The translations under genes and the position numbers were made by a program. 44,454 nucleotides of DNA from Nocardia amikacinitolerans NBRC 108937 (GTDB taxonomy: Bacteria > Actinomycetota > Actinomycetes > Mycobacteriales > Mycobacteriaceae): assembly GCF_001612615.1 (NCBI RefSeq), contig NZ_BDAU01000044.1, forward strand, positions 1 to 44,454, read 5' to 3'. Of this stretch, positions 24,359-32,406 are shown one piece after another. A model generated the notes under the pieces. It did not search any database. It saw only the letters and a program-made list of their open reading frames with translations, and was not told where the DNA came from. The first letter of the stretch is position 1. Every line of letters begins with the position of its first letter.

Positions 24359-24428
24359 GGATATCCAGGCGTGCGCGCACCGGACACCCGGCGTCGCCGG
24401 TCCGGATACCCAGGCGTCCGCGCACGGA
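24359..24428. repeat. Imperfect direct repeat of about 25 bases
   Basis: GGATATCCAGGCGTGCGCGC at 24359 recurs as GGATACCCAGGCGTCCGCGC at 24404, a period of 45 bases, with a decayed third unit near 24430. It lies between the divergent ABC and pnuC genes, outside the coding regions I accept. Confidence 0.6.
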
Positions 24429-24525
24429 CCCCGGCGTCCGCGTCCACGCACGGGCATTCGGTATGACGGCGAGCCGAACTCGTCGTCCGCGGATGAGATC
24501 GCGCACAGCGCTGGTTGCACACCAG

Positions 24526-25227
24526 GTGGACCCGCTCAGCACACTGCTCGACGCCGAACTGCACATCGCGGGCTCGGCGATCCTCTGGCGTGAGGTCATC
24601 GGCAACGGGTTCGGACTGGCCGCCGCGGTGGGCGGCATGCGGCGGCGGGTGTGGGCGTGGCCGGTCGGAATCGCGGGCAACGCGCTGCTGTTCACCGTGT
24701 TCGTCGGCGGCTTCTTCAACACACCGCAGCAGTTGAACATGGCCGGGCAGGCCGGGCGGCAGCTCATGTTCATCGCGGTCAGCGTGTTCGGGTGGTGGCA
24801 GTGGCATCGGCACGCCCGCCTCGGTACCGGGCTCGAGCACCGCGGCGTGGTGCCGCGCTGGGCCACCGCCCGCGAACGATGGCTGCTGGTCGCCGCCATG
24901 CTCCTCGGCACGGTCGGTTTCGCCCAGTTGTTCGCCTGGATCGGCTCCTACGGCCCATGGGCGGAGGCCTGGATCTTCACCGGCTCGGTCCTCGCCACCT
25001 ACGGCATGGCCCGCGGCTTGGCCGAGTTCTGGTTGATCTGGATCGCCGTCGACATCGTCGGCGTCCCACTCTTGCTGAAGGCGGGCTACTACCCGTCCGC
25101 CACCCTCTACCTGATCTACGCGGGCTTCGTCGCCTGGGGTTTCGCCGTCTGGGTCCGCGCCATGCGCACCGAATCGGCGCGCACGGCATCCGTCCCGGTG
25201 GCCGCCGGGCAGGGTGCGCCCGATTGA
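24526..25227 (+). CDS. pnuC: PnuC-type vitamin/nucleoside transporter
   Basis: This membrane protein of about 233 residues with seven or so hydrophobic segments belongs to the PnuC family of facilitators, which take up nicotinamide riboside or related B-vitamin nucleosides. Family sequence includes LWREVIGNGFGLAAAVGGMRRRVWAWPVGIAGNALLF in pieces, GWWQWHRH and the C-terminal half AEFWLIWIAVDIVGVPLL followed by YPSATLYLIYAGFVAWGF. The GTG at 24526 (VDPLSTLLDAE) fits the family start; in-frame ATGs at 24463 and 24493 are alternatives and none has a good ribosome site. The C-terminal tail ends in a low-complexity Ala-rich stretch that is echoed downstream. The exact substrate is unknown. Confidence 0.85.
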   Translation: MDPLSTLLDAELHIAGSAILWREVIGNGFGLAAAVGGMRRRVWAWPVGIAGNALLFTVFVGGFFNTPQQLNMAGQAGRQLMFIAVSVFGWWQWHRHARLGTGLEHRGVVPRWATARERWLLVAAMLLGTVGFAQLFAWIGSYGPWAEAWIFTGSVLATYGMARGLAEFWLIWIAVDIVGVPLLLKAGYYPSATLYLIYAGFVAWGFAVWVRAMRTESARTASVPVAAGQGAPD

Positions 25228-25340
25228 TCCCGCCCGCGAGCGACCCCGCCCATGACAGCCGGACCGAGCACGGCCGACCGATCCGCGAGCGCGCCCGCGG
25301 CATCCATACCCGTGGCGGCCGGAGAGGGCGCGTCCGACCG
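25177..25340. repeat. Tandem echo of the pnuC 3' end
   Basis: The last ~50 bases of pnuC (25177-25227, encoding TASVPVAAGQGAPD) recur imperfectly at about 25291-25340, where the same frame reads AASIPVAAGEGASD. The spacing is about 112 bases. It looks like an old local duplication. Confidence 0.6.
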
Positions 25341-25408
25341 ACCACGTCCGCGGATCGCCGCCCCGTTGCGTGACGCCGGTCGACGCCTCGACAGGCCGGT
25401 TCGCGGAA

Positions 25409-26200
25409 CTACACCAAATCCACGCGGACGCCCGCGGCGCGGATGGCGGCGACGGCGGAGGCGTCGGCGCGGGTGTCGGTGACGAGGACGTGCACCTGGT
25501 CGATTCCGCAGATGCGGGCGAGGGCGGAGCGTTCGAGTTTGTCGGAGGTGGCGACCACCATGACGTGGCCGGAGCGGCGCACCATCTCGGTGGTCACCCC
25601 CGCCTCGTCGATGTGCCTGCACTGCGCGCCGCCCTCGGCGGAGATGGCGTTCACGCCGAGAATCAAGGTGTCCAAACGCAATTCGGCGAGGGCGCGCTCG
25701 GCGAGTGGGCCGTGCAGTTCGTAGGACTCCCGGCGCGCCACGCCGCCGAGACAGATGGTGCGCAGGTGCGGGCGCAGCACCATCTCGCCCGCGATGTTGA
25801 GCGCGTTGGTGACGATGGTGAGCTGGTCGTCACCGGAGTTGGCCAAATCCGTGCGACCCGCGAGCGCCCGCGCCACCGCCGTGGTGGTGGTGCCGCCGTT
25901 CATGCCGACCACCGCGGTCGGGTCGACCAGCGCGGCGGCGTGCTCGGCGATGCGCTGTTTGGCCTCGCCGCCGGTCTGCCGGTAGCGGGCGGGCAGGTCG
26001 TAGGCGACCGTGGTGGCCACGACACCGCCGTGGGTTCTGGTGGCCAGCTGCTGTTCGGCCAGCGCGGTGAAGTCTCGGCGCACGGTCGCGGGCGACACCT
26101 GGAGCCGCTCGGCGGCCTCCTCCACGGAGAGCCGACCCGATTCGGCGAGCAGCTCGAGCAGCCGGTTCCACCGCTGCGGACGATCCGTCGGTCCGGTCAT
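25409..26200 (-). CDS. DeoR/AgaR-family transcriptional regulator
   Basis: This 263-residue regulator has an N-terminal DeoR helix-turn-helix (RLLELLAESGRLSVEEAAER and LQVSPATVRRDFTALAEQ) and a C-terminal sugar-phosphate-sensing domain. The latter has MNGGTTTTAVARAL, VTNALNIAGEM and GGVARRESYELHGPLAERAL. DeoR-type proteins such as AgaR and GlpR repress sugar pathways until a phosphorylated sugar binds, so this is the leading candidate regulator of the adjacent amino-sugar genes. Start is the ATG at 26200. It is downstream of the TetR gene on the same strand, 120 bases away. Confidence 0.9.
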   Translation of the reverse strand: MTGPTDRPQRWNRLLELLAESGRLSVEEAAERLQVSPATVRRDFTALAEQQLATRTHGGVVATTVAYDLPARYRQTGGEAKQRIAEHAAALVDPTAVVGMNGGTTTTAVARALAGRTDLANSGDDQLTIVTNALNIAGEMVLRPHLRTICLGGVARRESYELHGPLAERALAELRLDTLILGVNAISAEGGAQCRHIDEAGVTTEMVRRSGHVMVVATSDKLERSALARICGIDQVHVLVTDTRADASAVAAIRAAGVRVDLV

Positions 26201-26323
26201 CTCACACCGCCCCGACCCGGACGACGTGCCGTTTCTGCTTGCACGCGAACAATCTGACCACAGCCACGATGCCAAACCGTAGAGATTCCACGCGCCGCTT
26301 GCCAACGTGAGCCGCGCGCGGAC

Positions 26324-26980
26324 TCACTGCGCGGCGAGCCCGGAATTGACCACGTAGGCGATTTCCTCGCAGATGTCGTCCAGCGAGATCCGCGCGTCCG
26401 GCTGGGTGGTCTGCACCAGTTCCTGCGCCAACGAGTTCACCGCGCCGATCACCGCGAGCGCGAACAGGTCGAAGCGCCGCGGTTTGGTCTCGCCGCGTTC
26501 GACAGCGCGCTCGGCCTCGGCGATCAGCATCGACGAGATGCGCCCGCGCTGTGCTCTGCGCCATTCCTCCACCGCCTCGCTGACCCCGACCACTTCGACG
26601 TAGCAGACCCGCGCGGTCCGCCGGTCGGCACAGGTCACCTCGAGGTAGGCGCGGAAACCGGCGGCCACCTTGCTCGACAGCGGCTCGTTCGCGGTGCGCG
26701 CCAGCGCTTCCGAAGCACGGGCGATGGCCCGCGTGGTGATCCGATCCACCAGGGCGATCAGCAGGGCCTCGCGGCTGCCGACGTCCTCGTAGAAGCTGCG
26801 CGTGGAGACGTTCGCGAGGGTGCACAGGCGCTCGATCGAGGTGGTCGCGTACCCCTGGGTGCCGAACAATTCCAGGGCCGAGTCGATCAACCTGGTCCGC
26901 CGCTGCGCCACCCGCTGCTCCTTGGACAACCCCGCGTAGTTGCGGCCGTCCTTGGGAGCGCCGTCCTGCCGTGCCACCAA
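26324..26980 (-). CDS. TetR-family transcriptional regulator
   Basis: This 218-residue regulator has the TetR N-terminal DNA-binding domain at residues ~27-75: RRTRLIDSALELFGTQGYATTS, then IERLCTLANVSTRSFYEDVGSREALL in shortened form. The C-terminal ligand domain is helical and of the usual length. It lies 75 bases after the sugar permease stop on the same strand and may be co-transcribed with the importer. The ligand is not predictable. Two regulators beside one sugar locus may mean that this one governs something else. Confidence 0.9.
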   Translation of the reverse strand: MVARQDGAPKDGRNYAGLSKEQRVAQRRTRLIDSALELFGTQGYATTSIERLCTLANVSTRSFYEDVGSREALLIALVDRITTRAIARASEALARTANEPLSSKVAAGFRAYLEVTCADRRTARVCYVEVVGVSEAVEEWRRAQRGRISSMLIAEAERAVERGETKPRRFDLFALAVIGAVNSLAQELVQTTQPDARISLDDICEEIAYVVNSGLAAQ

Positions 26981-27055
26981 TCGATGCTACCGCCGAAGGA
27001 TGCCGCTCGCGGGGCTCGAGCGGCGGTCGGAGAAGGGCGATATCGCTGGGCGGCC

Positions 27056-27952
27056 TCACTTCACGCTGCCCGCGGTCAGTCCCGCGACCAAGCGCTTCTC
27101 GATGAGCGCGAACAGGATCACCACCGGCACGATGCCGACGGTCGAGATCGCGAACACGTACTGCCACGCGGTGTCGTACTGGCCGACGAACTTGGTCAGC
27201 GCCACCGAAAGCGGCTGATTCTCCGGCGTGGTCAGCACCACCAGGCTGGCCGCGAACTCGTTCCAGCAGGCGACGATCGTGAAGATGGTCGCGGTGACGA
27301 TGCCCGGCCAGACCAGCGGCAGACTGACCTTGGTGAGGATCTGCCAGCGGTTCAGCCCGTCGAGCTGGGCCGCCTCCTCGATCTCCACCGGGATCGCGGC
27401 GAAGAAGCTGTGCAGGATCCACACCGCGAACGACAGGTTGAACGCGGCGTTCACCAGGATCATGGCCAGCCAGGTGTCGTTGATGCCCAGCGCGAAGAAC
27501 TGCCGGATCAGGCCGGTCACCAGCACCGTCGGCTGCAACATCTGGGTGATCAACACCAGTCCGAGGAACACCGCGCGGCCCGGAAAGCGATGCCGCGCAG
27601 TGTGATACGCGGCCGGGATGGCGACGAGCAGCACGAGCACCGTGGCGCTCACCGCGATGACGACGGTGCTGACCATGTTGAACGGCAGCGGCGTCTCTGG
27701 GGTGTCCCACATCGTGGCGTAGTTGTCCGGATGCCAGGTCTGCGGCAGATAGGTCGGTGGGATGCGCAGGATTTCGGCTCGGCTCTTCAGCGAACCGAGC
27801 ACCATCACGACGAACGGCGTCAGGAAGATCAGCGCGATCACGACGCCGATCGCCGTCAGCTCCCAACGTCGGCGCTTCGCTCGTACCGGCGCCTCTTTCG
27901 GTGCGGTGGTGGCGTTTTGGGACGGCACGCGCACCTCTGTCTCGGCGGTCAT
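27056..27952 (-). CDS. Carbohydrate ABC permease, MalG/UgpE type
   Basis: This 298-residue membrane protein with six transmembrane segments belongs to the CUT1 family inner-membrane subunits. The EAA loop IPVEIEEAAQLDGLNRWQIL and the downstream SLPLVWPGIVTATIF are intact. The cytoplasmic N-terminal 30 residues are charged. ATG at 27952 overlaps the partner permease stop (ATGA). It carries an amino sugar or its oligomer across the membrane together with the neighbouring permease and binding protein. Confidence 0.92.
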   Translation of the reverse strand: MTAETEVRVPSQNATTAPKEAPVRAKRRRWELTAIGVVIALIFLTPFVVMVLGSLKSRAEILRIPPTYLPQTWHPDNYATMWDTPETPLPFNMVSTVVIAVSATVLVLLVAIPAAYHTARHRFPGRAVFLGLVLITQMLQPTVLVTGLIRQFFALGINDTWLAMILVNAAFNLSFAVWILHSFFAAIPVEIEEAAQLDGLNRWQILTKVSLPLVWPGIVTATIFTIVACWNEFAASLVVLTTPENQPLSVALTKFVGQYDTAWQYVFAISTVGIVPVVILFALIEKRLVAGLTAGSVK

Positions 27953-28830
27953 GCGTCGACCTGCCGCGTCGGCCGGACCAGTTTCACGTAGATCGCGATG
28001 ATCACCACGATCAGCGCGAAGTTCAGCACGCTCATCGCGGCGGCGGTGTCGACCTGCTGGTTCTGCCGGATCAGCTTGAACGTCAACGTCGTCGTGGTGT
28101 CCGCGGAGAAGCCCGCGATGCTTCCGGTGACGACTTGCAGGATCGGCAGCGAATTGAACACGTTGATGATGTTGATGACGGTGGCGACGGCGATGGCCGG
28201 GCGCAACTGCGGCAGCGTGAGGTAGCGGTAGCGCTGCCACGGACCGGCGCCGTCGACCCGGCCCGCCTCCTCGATCTCGGCCGGAATCGATTGCAGCCCC
28301 GCCAGAATCGTGTAGGTCGTGAACGGAATCGAGACGAACACCGCGACGCCGATCGCCACGAGGAAGGCCTGCGTCGGCTGCTTGGTGAACCCGTAACCGC
28401 GCTCGAGCAGCCCGATGTCGACGAGGAACCGGTTGGCGATGCCGACGTCGGGATCGAGCATGTAGTAGAAGATCGTCGTCGTCATCACCACCGAGGCGGC
28501 CCACGGCACCAGGATGGCCATCCGCACGGCGGTACGTCCGGGAAAGTCCTTGTTCAGGAACTGGGCGAGCCCGGCGGAGAGCACAAGGGTGATCAGCACG
28601 ACGCTGACCACCCAGACCACCGTGTGCGCGAGCACCGTGCCGAGTTCGCCGATGTCGAACAGAGCGCGGAAGTTCGCCAGCCCGGCGGGCCCTCGGTCCT
28701 GACCGTAGGCGCTGAGATCCCTGGTGCTCGTCCACAGCATGTAGCCGACCGGGAACGCGACGATCGCCACGATCAGCAGCAGGGCGGGCCCGAGCCACGG
28801 GACCGCCCTCAGCATCGCATTGCGCCGCAC
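27949..28830 (-). CDS. Carbohydrate ABC permease, MalF/UgpA type
   Basis: This 293-residue membrane protein of the CUT1 family has the EAA loop IPAEIEEAGRVDGAGPWQRY and LPQLRPAIAVATVINIINVF. GTG at 28830 begins one base after the binding-protein stop and gives a short basic N-terminus (VRRNAMLRAVPWLG) before the first helix; ATG at 28815 is an alternative. A longer open frame to 28965 overlaps the binding-protein gene and is rejected. No ATPase gene accompanies the set. Confidence 0.9.
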   Translation of the reverse strand: MRRNAMLRAVPWLGPALLLIVAIVAFPVGYMLWTSTRDLSAYGQDRGPAGLANFRALFDIGELGTVLAHTVVWVVSVVLITLVLSAGLAQFLNKDFPGRTAVRMAILVPWAASVVMTTTIFYYMLDPDVGIANRFLVDIGLLERGYGFTKQPTQAFLVAIGVAVFVSIPFTTYTILAGLQSIPAEIEEAGRVDGAGPWQRYRYLTLPQLRPAIAVATVINIINVFNSLPILQVVTGSIAGFSADTTTTLTFKLIRQNQQVDTAAAMSVLNFALIVVIIAIYVKLVRPTRQVDA

Positions 28831-28831
28831 G

Positions 28832-30082
28832 CTATTTCGCTGCTTCCTGAATGCGGGCCAGTACCTGCGCCGGGTCGGCGCCCTGCGCGATGGTGCCCAT
28901 CTGCTGCCGGATGGCGCCCTGCGCCGCAGCCCATTTCGGATTGTTGCTCGGGTAGAACTTGGCAACGGGCAGCGTCGCGGCGAACGCCTTGGTGACCGGG
29001 TCCTGCGCCAGTTCGGCCGCGCCGCTCTGAGTGATCGGGATGAAGCCCTCGTGCTTCACGAAATTCGCGTACACGCTCGCGGAGTAGAAGTGGTCGAGGA
29101 ACTTCTTGATCGTCTCGGTCTTCCTGCCGTCCTTCTTGAAAGCCATCAGGTGATCGGCGACGCCGAGGGTCACCGGCTGGCCGGATTTGGTCGGCGACGG
29201 CGCGGTCGCGTACTTCAGCTCGGGATTCTTGGCGGCGATCTGACCGATGGTGGGCGGCAAGCCCTCGATCATGCCGACCTTGCCCTGGATGAAGGCGTTG
29301 ATCACGTCCTTGCGGTCGGTCGCGCCCGGATTCGGTTGCGTCGCATTGGCGTCGATGAGCGTGCGCATGGCGCGCACACCTTCCAGGTTGGCCGGGGTGT
29401 CGACGGTGATCTCGCCGCCATTGGACCAGTCGCCGCCCGCTCCGAAGGTCCAGATCGAGGTCTCGCCCTGCGCTTCTTCGCTACCGAGCGGCAGGCCGTA
29501 ACCCGAGACGCCGTCGCCGAGCGCCTGAATCTTGGCCGCGGCCTCGGTCAGCTCGGCCCAGGTCTTGGGCGGCGCGGCGACACCGGCGCGCGCGAACAGA
29601 TCGGTGTTGTAGAACAGCGTGCGGGTGGAGGCGAACAGCGGTAGCGCGTACTGGGTTCCGTCGAGCGAGGCGTTCTTCGCGAAGCCGGGCTGAATGTCGG
29701 CGAGCACCTGCGGGGAGACGATTTCGGCTGCGGGGTACAGCATTCCGTCGCCCGCGAAGCTGGCGTAGGCGTCGATGTTCAGGATGTCGGGCGTGGTGGA
29801 GGGCGACTGGAGCTTGGTGCGCACCACGTCGTTGATCGAGTTCCAGGACTCCAGCTGGAGATTCACCTTCAGGCCGGGATTCTGTCGTTCGAAATCGGCG
29901 ATGATCCCGTCCCAGAGCGCCTTGGTTCCGGTGGCGCCGTCGCTGTAGACGGGGGCGAGGAAGTTGATCGTGGTGTCGGAGTCGGCGGAATCGTTGGAGC
30001 CGAAGCCACACGAGGCGACCGCGACGGCGAGGCCGGTGGCCAGCGCGGCGCCCGTGAGCAGGCGGTGGAGTGGTCGTTTCAC
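28832..30082 (-). CDS. Sugar ABC substrate-binding lipoprotein
   Basis: This 416-residue family 1 extracellular solute-binding protein is the first gene of the importer. A basic N-terminus, hydrophobic stretch and lipobox ending VASCG show export and lipid anchoring. The mature protein starts with DTTINFLAPVYSDGATGTKALW and contains WNSINDVVRTKL and a pattern (IQGKVGMIEGLPPTIG) common in CUT1 binding proteins. The GTG at 30082, 8 bases after AAAGG, is preferred to the GTG at 30106. Substrate specificity cannot be read directly; the linked enzymes suggest N-acetylgalactosamine or a glycan containing it. Confidence 0.9.
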   Translation of the reverse strand: MKRPLHRLLTGAALATGLAVAVASCGFGSNDSADSDTTINFLAPVYSDGATGTKALWDGIIADFERQNPGLKVNLQLESWNSINDVVRTKLQSPSTTPDILNIDAYASFAGDGMLYPAAEIVSPQVLADIQPGFAKNASLDGTQYALPLFASTRTLFYNTDLFARAGVAAPPKTWAELTEAAAKIQALGDGVSGYGLPLGSEEAQGETSIWTFGAGGDWSNGGEITVDTPANLEGVRAMRTLIDANATQPNPGATDRKDVINAFIQGKVGMIEGLPPTIGQIAAKNPELKYATAPSPTKSGQPVTLGVADHLMAFKKDGRKTETIKKFLDHFYSASVYANFVKHEGFIPITQSGAAELAQDPVTKAFAATLPVAKFYPSNNPKWAAAQGAIRQQMGTIAQGADPAQVLARIQEAAK

Positions 30083-30172
30083 GAAGCGAACCTTTCGAAT
30101 CTGCACCCCCGGCGCCTACCGACCGCCGATGATGAAGCAAAACGTGTCGACCGGTTGAATCTAGCGCGAATG

Positions 30173-30220
30173 ATGATCGAACGTGACCATTTTGCGCAGA
30201 TATTTGACATGAACGATCAT
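30173..30220. promoter_or_regulatory. Inverted-repeat operator between importer and catabolic operon
   Basis: The left arm ATGATCGAACGTGACCA (30173-30189) and the reverse complement of the right arm, ATGATCGTTCATGTCAA (30204-30220), match at 12 of 17 positions, with the outer seven bases perfect. The spacer is 14 bases. The right arm overlaps the -35 element of the plus-strand promoter, so a bound regulator should block it. Confidence 0.55.
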
Positions 30221-30232
30221 CGGCGCGATTCT
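30204..30232 (+). promoter_or_regulatory. Promoter of the amino-sugar operon, leaderless
   Basis: A perfect TTGACA at 30204-30209, a 17-base spacer and GATTCT at 30227-30232 are followed 6 bases later by the GTG start at 30239. The transcript would begin at or next to the start codon. Confidence 0.6.
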
Positions 30233-30238
30233 GTTCTC

Positions 30239-31147
30239 GTGCCGTCCGCTGACCACGCCCCCGCATCCCACCTGGCCGCCGAGGTCGCCACCCAGCCCGA
30301 CGACTGGGCGCGCGCCGCCGCGATCGCCGCCGAACACCGCGCCCTGCTCCCGCAGCCGGGTGAACGGGTCGCCGTGATCGGCTGCGGTACTTCGCTGTTC
30401 ATGTCTCGCGCCATCGCGGCGCTACGCGAGGACGCGGGCCACGGCCTGACCGACGCGTGGCCCGCGAGTCAGGTGCGCGGCCGCGACTACGACCGCTACC
30501 TGGTCATCTGCCGATCGGGCACCACCACCGAAGTGGTCTCGGCGATGCGCGAGATCCCGTCGCACATCCCGCGCACGGTGATTTGCAGCAGCCCTGGCAC
30601 CCCGGTGCTGGAGCTGGGCGACCCGATTCTCATCGACGAGGTCGACGAAGAATCCGTGGTGCAGACCCGCTTCGCCACGACCACATTGGCGATCCTGCGC
30701 TGGCATCTCGGCGAGGACCTCGGCCCCGTCGTCGAACAGGCGCGCGCCGTCTTGGCCGAGGACCCCGCGGAATCGCTGGCCGCGGTGCGCTGGACCGAGC
30801 AGATCACGTTCGTAGGCATGGGTTTCGCGGGTGCGCTTGCCGAGGAGGCGGGGCTCAAGCTGCGCGAGTCCTGCCAGTCCTGGGCCGAGTCCTACCTCGC
30901 GACGGAATACCGGCACGGGCCGATCAGCATCGCCGCGCCCGGCCGCGCGGTCTGGGCGCTCGGGCCGCTGATCCCGGATTTCGCCGCCGACGTCGCCGCC
31001 ACGGGGGCCCACTTGGAGCACCGCGACATCGATCCGATGGCGGAGCTGGTGCGCGTGCACCGCCTCTGCGTCACGCGCGCCGCCGACCTCGGGCTCGACC
31101 CCGACCATCCGCGCAGCCTGAACCGCTCGGTCGTCCTGGACCAGTGA
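30239..31147 (+). CDS. agaS: SIS-domain amino-sugar-phosphate isomerase/deaminase (AgaS-like)
   Basis: This 302-residue protein has two SIS sugar-phosphate-binding domains, related to AgaS and the isomerase half of GlmS. The first has VIGCGTSLFMSRAIAAL and VICRSGTTTEVVSAM, the second FVGMGFAGALAEEAGLKLRE and a conserved EYRHGPISIA near the C-terminus. In the N-acetylgalactosamine route AgaS converts galactosamine-6-phosphate to tagatose-6-phosphate and ammonia. Start GTG at 30239 gives the family-like N-terminus with HLAAEVATQPDDW and matches the leaderless promoter. It heads the plus-strand operon. A glucosamine-6-phosphate substrate is possible, but the downstream kinase and aldolase favour tagatose. 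Confidence 0.82.
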   Translation: MPSADHAPASHLAAEVATQPDDWARAAAIAAEHRALLPQPGERVAVIGCGTSLFMSRAIAALREDAGHGLTDAWPASQVRGRDYDRYLVICRSGTTTEVVSAMREIPSHIPRTVICSSPGTPVLELGDPILIDEVDEESVVQTRFATTTLAILRWHLGEDLGPVVEQARAVLAEDPAESLAAVRWTEQITFVGMGFAGALAEEAGLKLRESCQSWAESYLATEYRHGPISIAAPGRAVWALGPLIPDFAADVAATGAHLEHRDIDPMAELVRVHRLCVTRAADLGLDPDHPRSLNRSVVLDQ

Positions 31148-31325
31148 CCGGTACGCCGCCGTGTCCGCGCCCAAGTCCCACATCCCGGAGCCGCCGACGA
31201 CAAGGTTGCTGAGAGTAACTACGCTCCCGGAGATGGACACGCATCGCGTCGGCGGCAGCGCACTCGCGCCTGCGGTCGAGGCGCGGCCGCCCGGCCCAAG
31301 CACGTCGAGACGGGACACACCGGCG

Positions 31326-32249
31326 ATGCCCTTGGGCTCGAATGCACTCACGTTGGGTTTGGACGTCGGCGGCACCACCATCAAAGGCGAGATCGCCGAC
31401 GCGTCCGGCGCGATCCTCGCGGCGGGCACGGTACCGACCCCGCGCGGTGAGACGGCGTTCGAGGCGATGGGCGAGCTCGGCGACAGCTTGCTCGCCGAGT
31501 TGCCCGCGGATCGGCGCGGCCGGCTCGGCCGGGCCGCTGTCCTGCTGCCCGGCATCGTCGACGCCGCGCGATCGATCGCCGTCTTCAGCGGCAACGTCGG
31601 CTGGCGCGATGTGCACGTCGGCGATCGCTTCACCACGCGCTGGGGCGTTCCGGTGTTGATCGAACACGATGTGGCCGTTGCGGGTTGGGCCGAATGGCGT
31701 TTCGGCGCTGGGCGCGATCACGGCGACGTTCTGGTGATCGTGCTCGGCACCGGAGTCAGCGGGACGCTGTCCGTCGGCGGCCGGTTGGTGCGCAGCGCCT
31801 TCGGACAGGCGGGCGAGTACGGCCACATCCCCGTACGGTCCGCCGACGGGTTGCCTTGTGCCTGCGGGAATGTCGGTTGCGTGGAGACGCTCGCCTCCGC
31901 CGCGGCCATCGCCCGCAACTACGCTCGGCTGTCCGGCCACGAAGTGAGCAGCGCGGCAGACGTTTTCGGACGGCTGCCGGACGATACCCACGCGGTGCGG
32001 GCGGTGGACGACGCCGTCGCCGCGCTCGCGGACGGACTGCTCGGCGTCATCCACGCGGCCTGCCCGGAACTCGTCGTACTTGGCGGCGGGCTTGCCGGTG
32101 CGGGCGCCGCGCTCAGCGAGCGCTTGCAGACAGCGCTGGAGCAGCGTCTCCGCGTGGTGCCGGTCCCGAAGGTGGTGCTCGGCGAATTCGGTGCGCGCGC
32201 CGGGCTCGCGGGTGCCACGCTCTTCGCCAGGTACGGAGCGCTGATATGA
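31326..32249 (+). CDS. ROK-family amino-sugar kinase
   Basis: This 307-residue sugar kinase has the ATP-binding DVGGTTIKG near residue 13, LIEHDVAVAGWAEW with the catalytic Asp, GTGVSGTLSVGG and QAGEYGHIPV (ExGH). The zinc-binding CACGNVGCVE of the ROK family is also present. It would phosphorylate imported N-acetylgalactosamine (or N-acetylglucosamine) on C6, which an ABC importer, unlike a PTS, leaves undone. ATG at 31326 fits the family start; an ATG at 31233, preceded by TACGCT 7 bases upstream, could give a 31-residue longer form. There is no N-terminal DNA-binding domain, so it is a kinase and not a NagC-type repressor. Confidence 0.88.
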   Translation: MPLGSNALTLGLDVGGTTIKGEIADASGAILAAGTVPTPRGETAFEAMGELGDSLLAELPADRRGRLGRAAVLLPGIVDAARSIAVFSGNVGWRDVHVGDRFTTRWGVPVLIEHDVAVAGWAEWRFGAGRDHGDVLVIVLGTGVSGTLSVGGRLVRSAFGQAGEYGHIPVRSADGLPCACGNVGCVETLASAAAIARNYARLSGHEVSSAADVFGRLPDDTHAVRAVDDAVAALADGLLGVIHAACPELVVLGGGLAGAGAALSERLQTALEQRLRVVPVPKVVLGEFGARAGLAGATLFARYGALI

Positions 32250-32280
32250 GCGCGCGGCGGAGTCCATCGTTCCCGGCGAG

Positions 32281-32357
32281 GACGCGATTCCGCCGAGTAC
32301 GAAGCACGCGGCGCGACTCGGAGCCCACGACCGAGACTCGATTCCGCCGAACACGAA
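32281..32357. repeat. Imperfect direct repeat in the ROK-nagA gap
   Basis: A 23-base unit containing CGATTCCGCCGAGTACGAA at 32281-32303 recurs with CGATTCCGCCGAACACGAA at 32335-32357, 54 bases on. It fills much of the 157-base gap inside the operon. The gap otherwise holds no gene. Confidence 0.65.
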
Positions 32358-32406
32358 ACCCTCGGGCGAGCGCCCGGACCGGTCCGGCCCAACGGACGGA
32401 GGCTCG

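Noticed and set aside
24240..24462. Possible TPP or other riboswitch ahead of pnuC or the thiamine-like ABC genes
   Set aside because: No CTGAGA-type TPP core or other riboswitch signature was found on either strand; only palindromes and direct repeats are present.
31326..32249. ROK protein as a NagC/Mlc-type repressor
   Set aside because: There is no N-terminal helix-turn-helix and the ATP-binding loop starts near residue 13, so it is a kinase.
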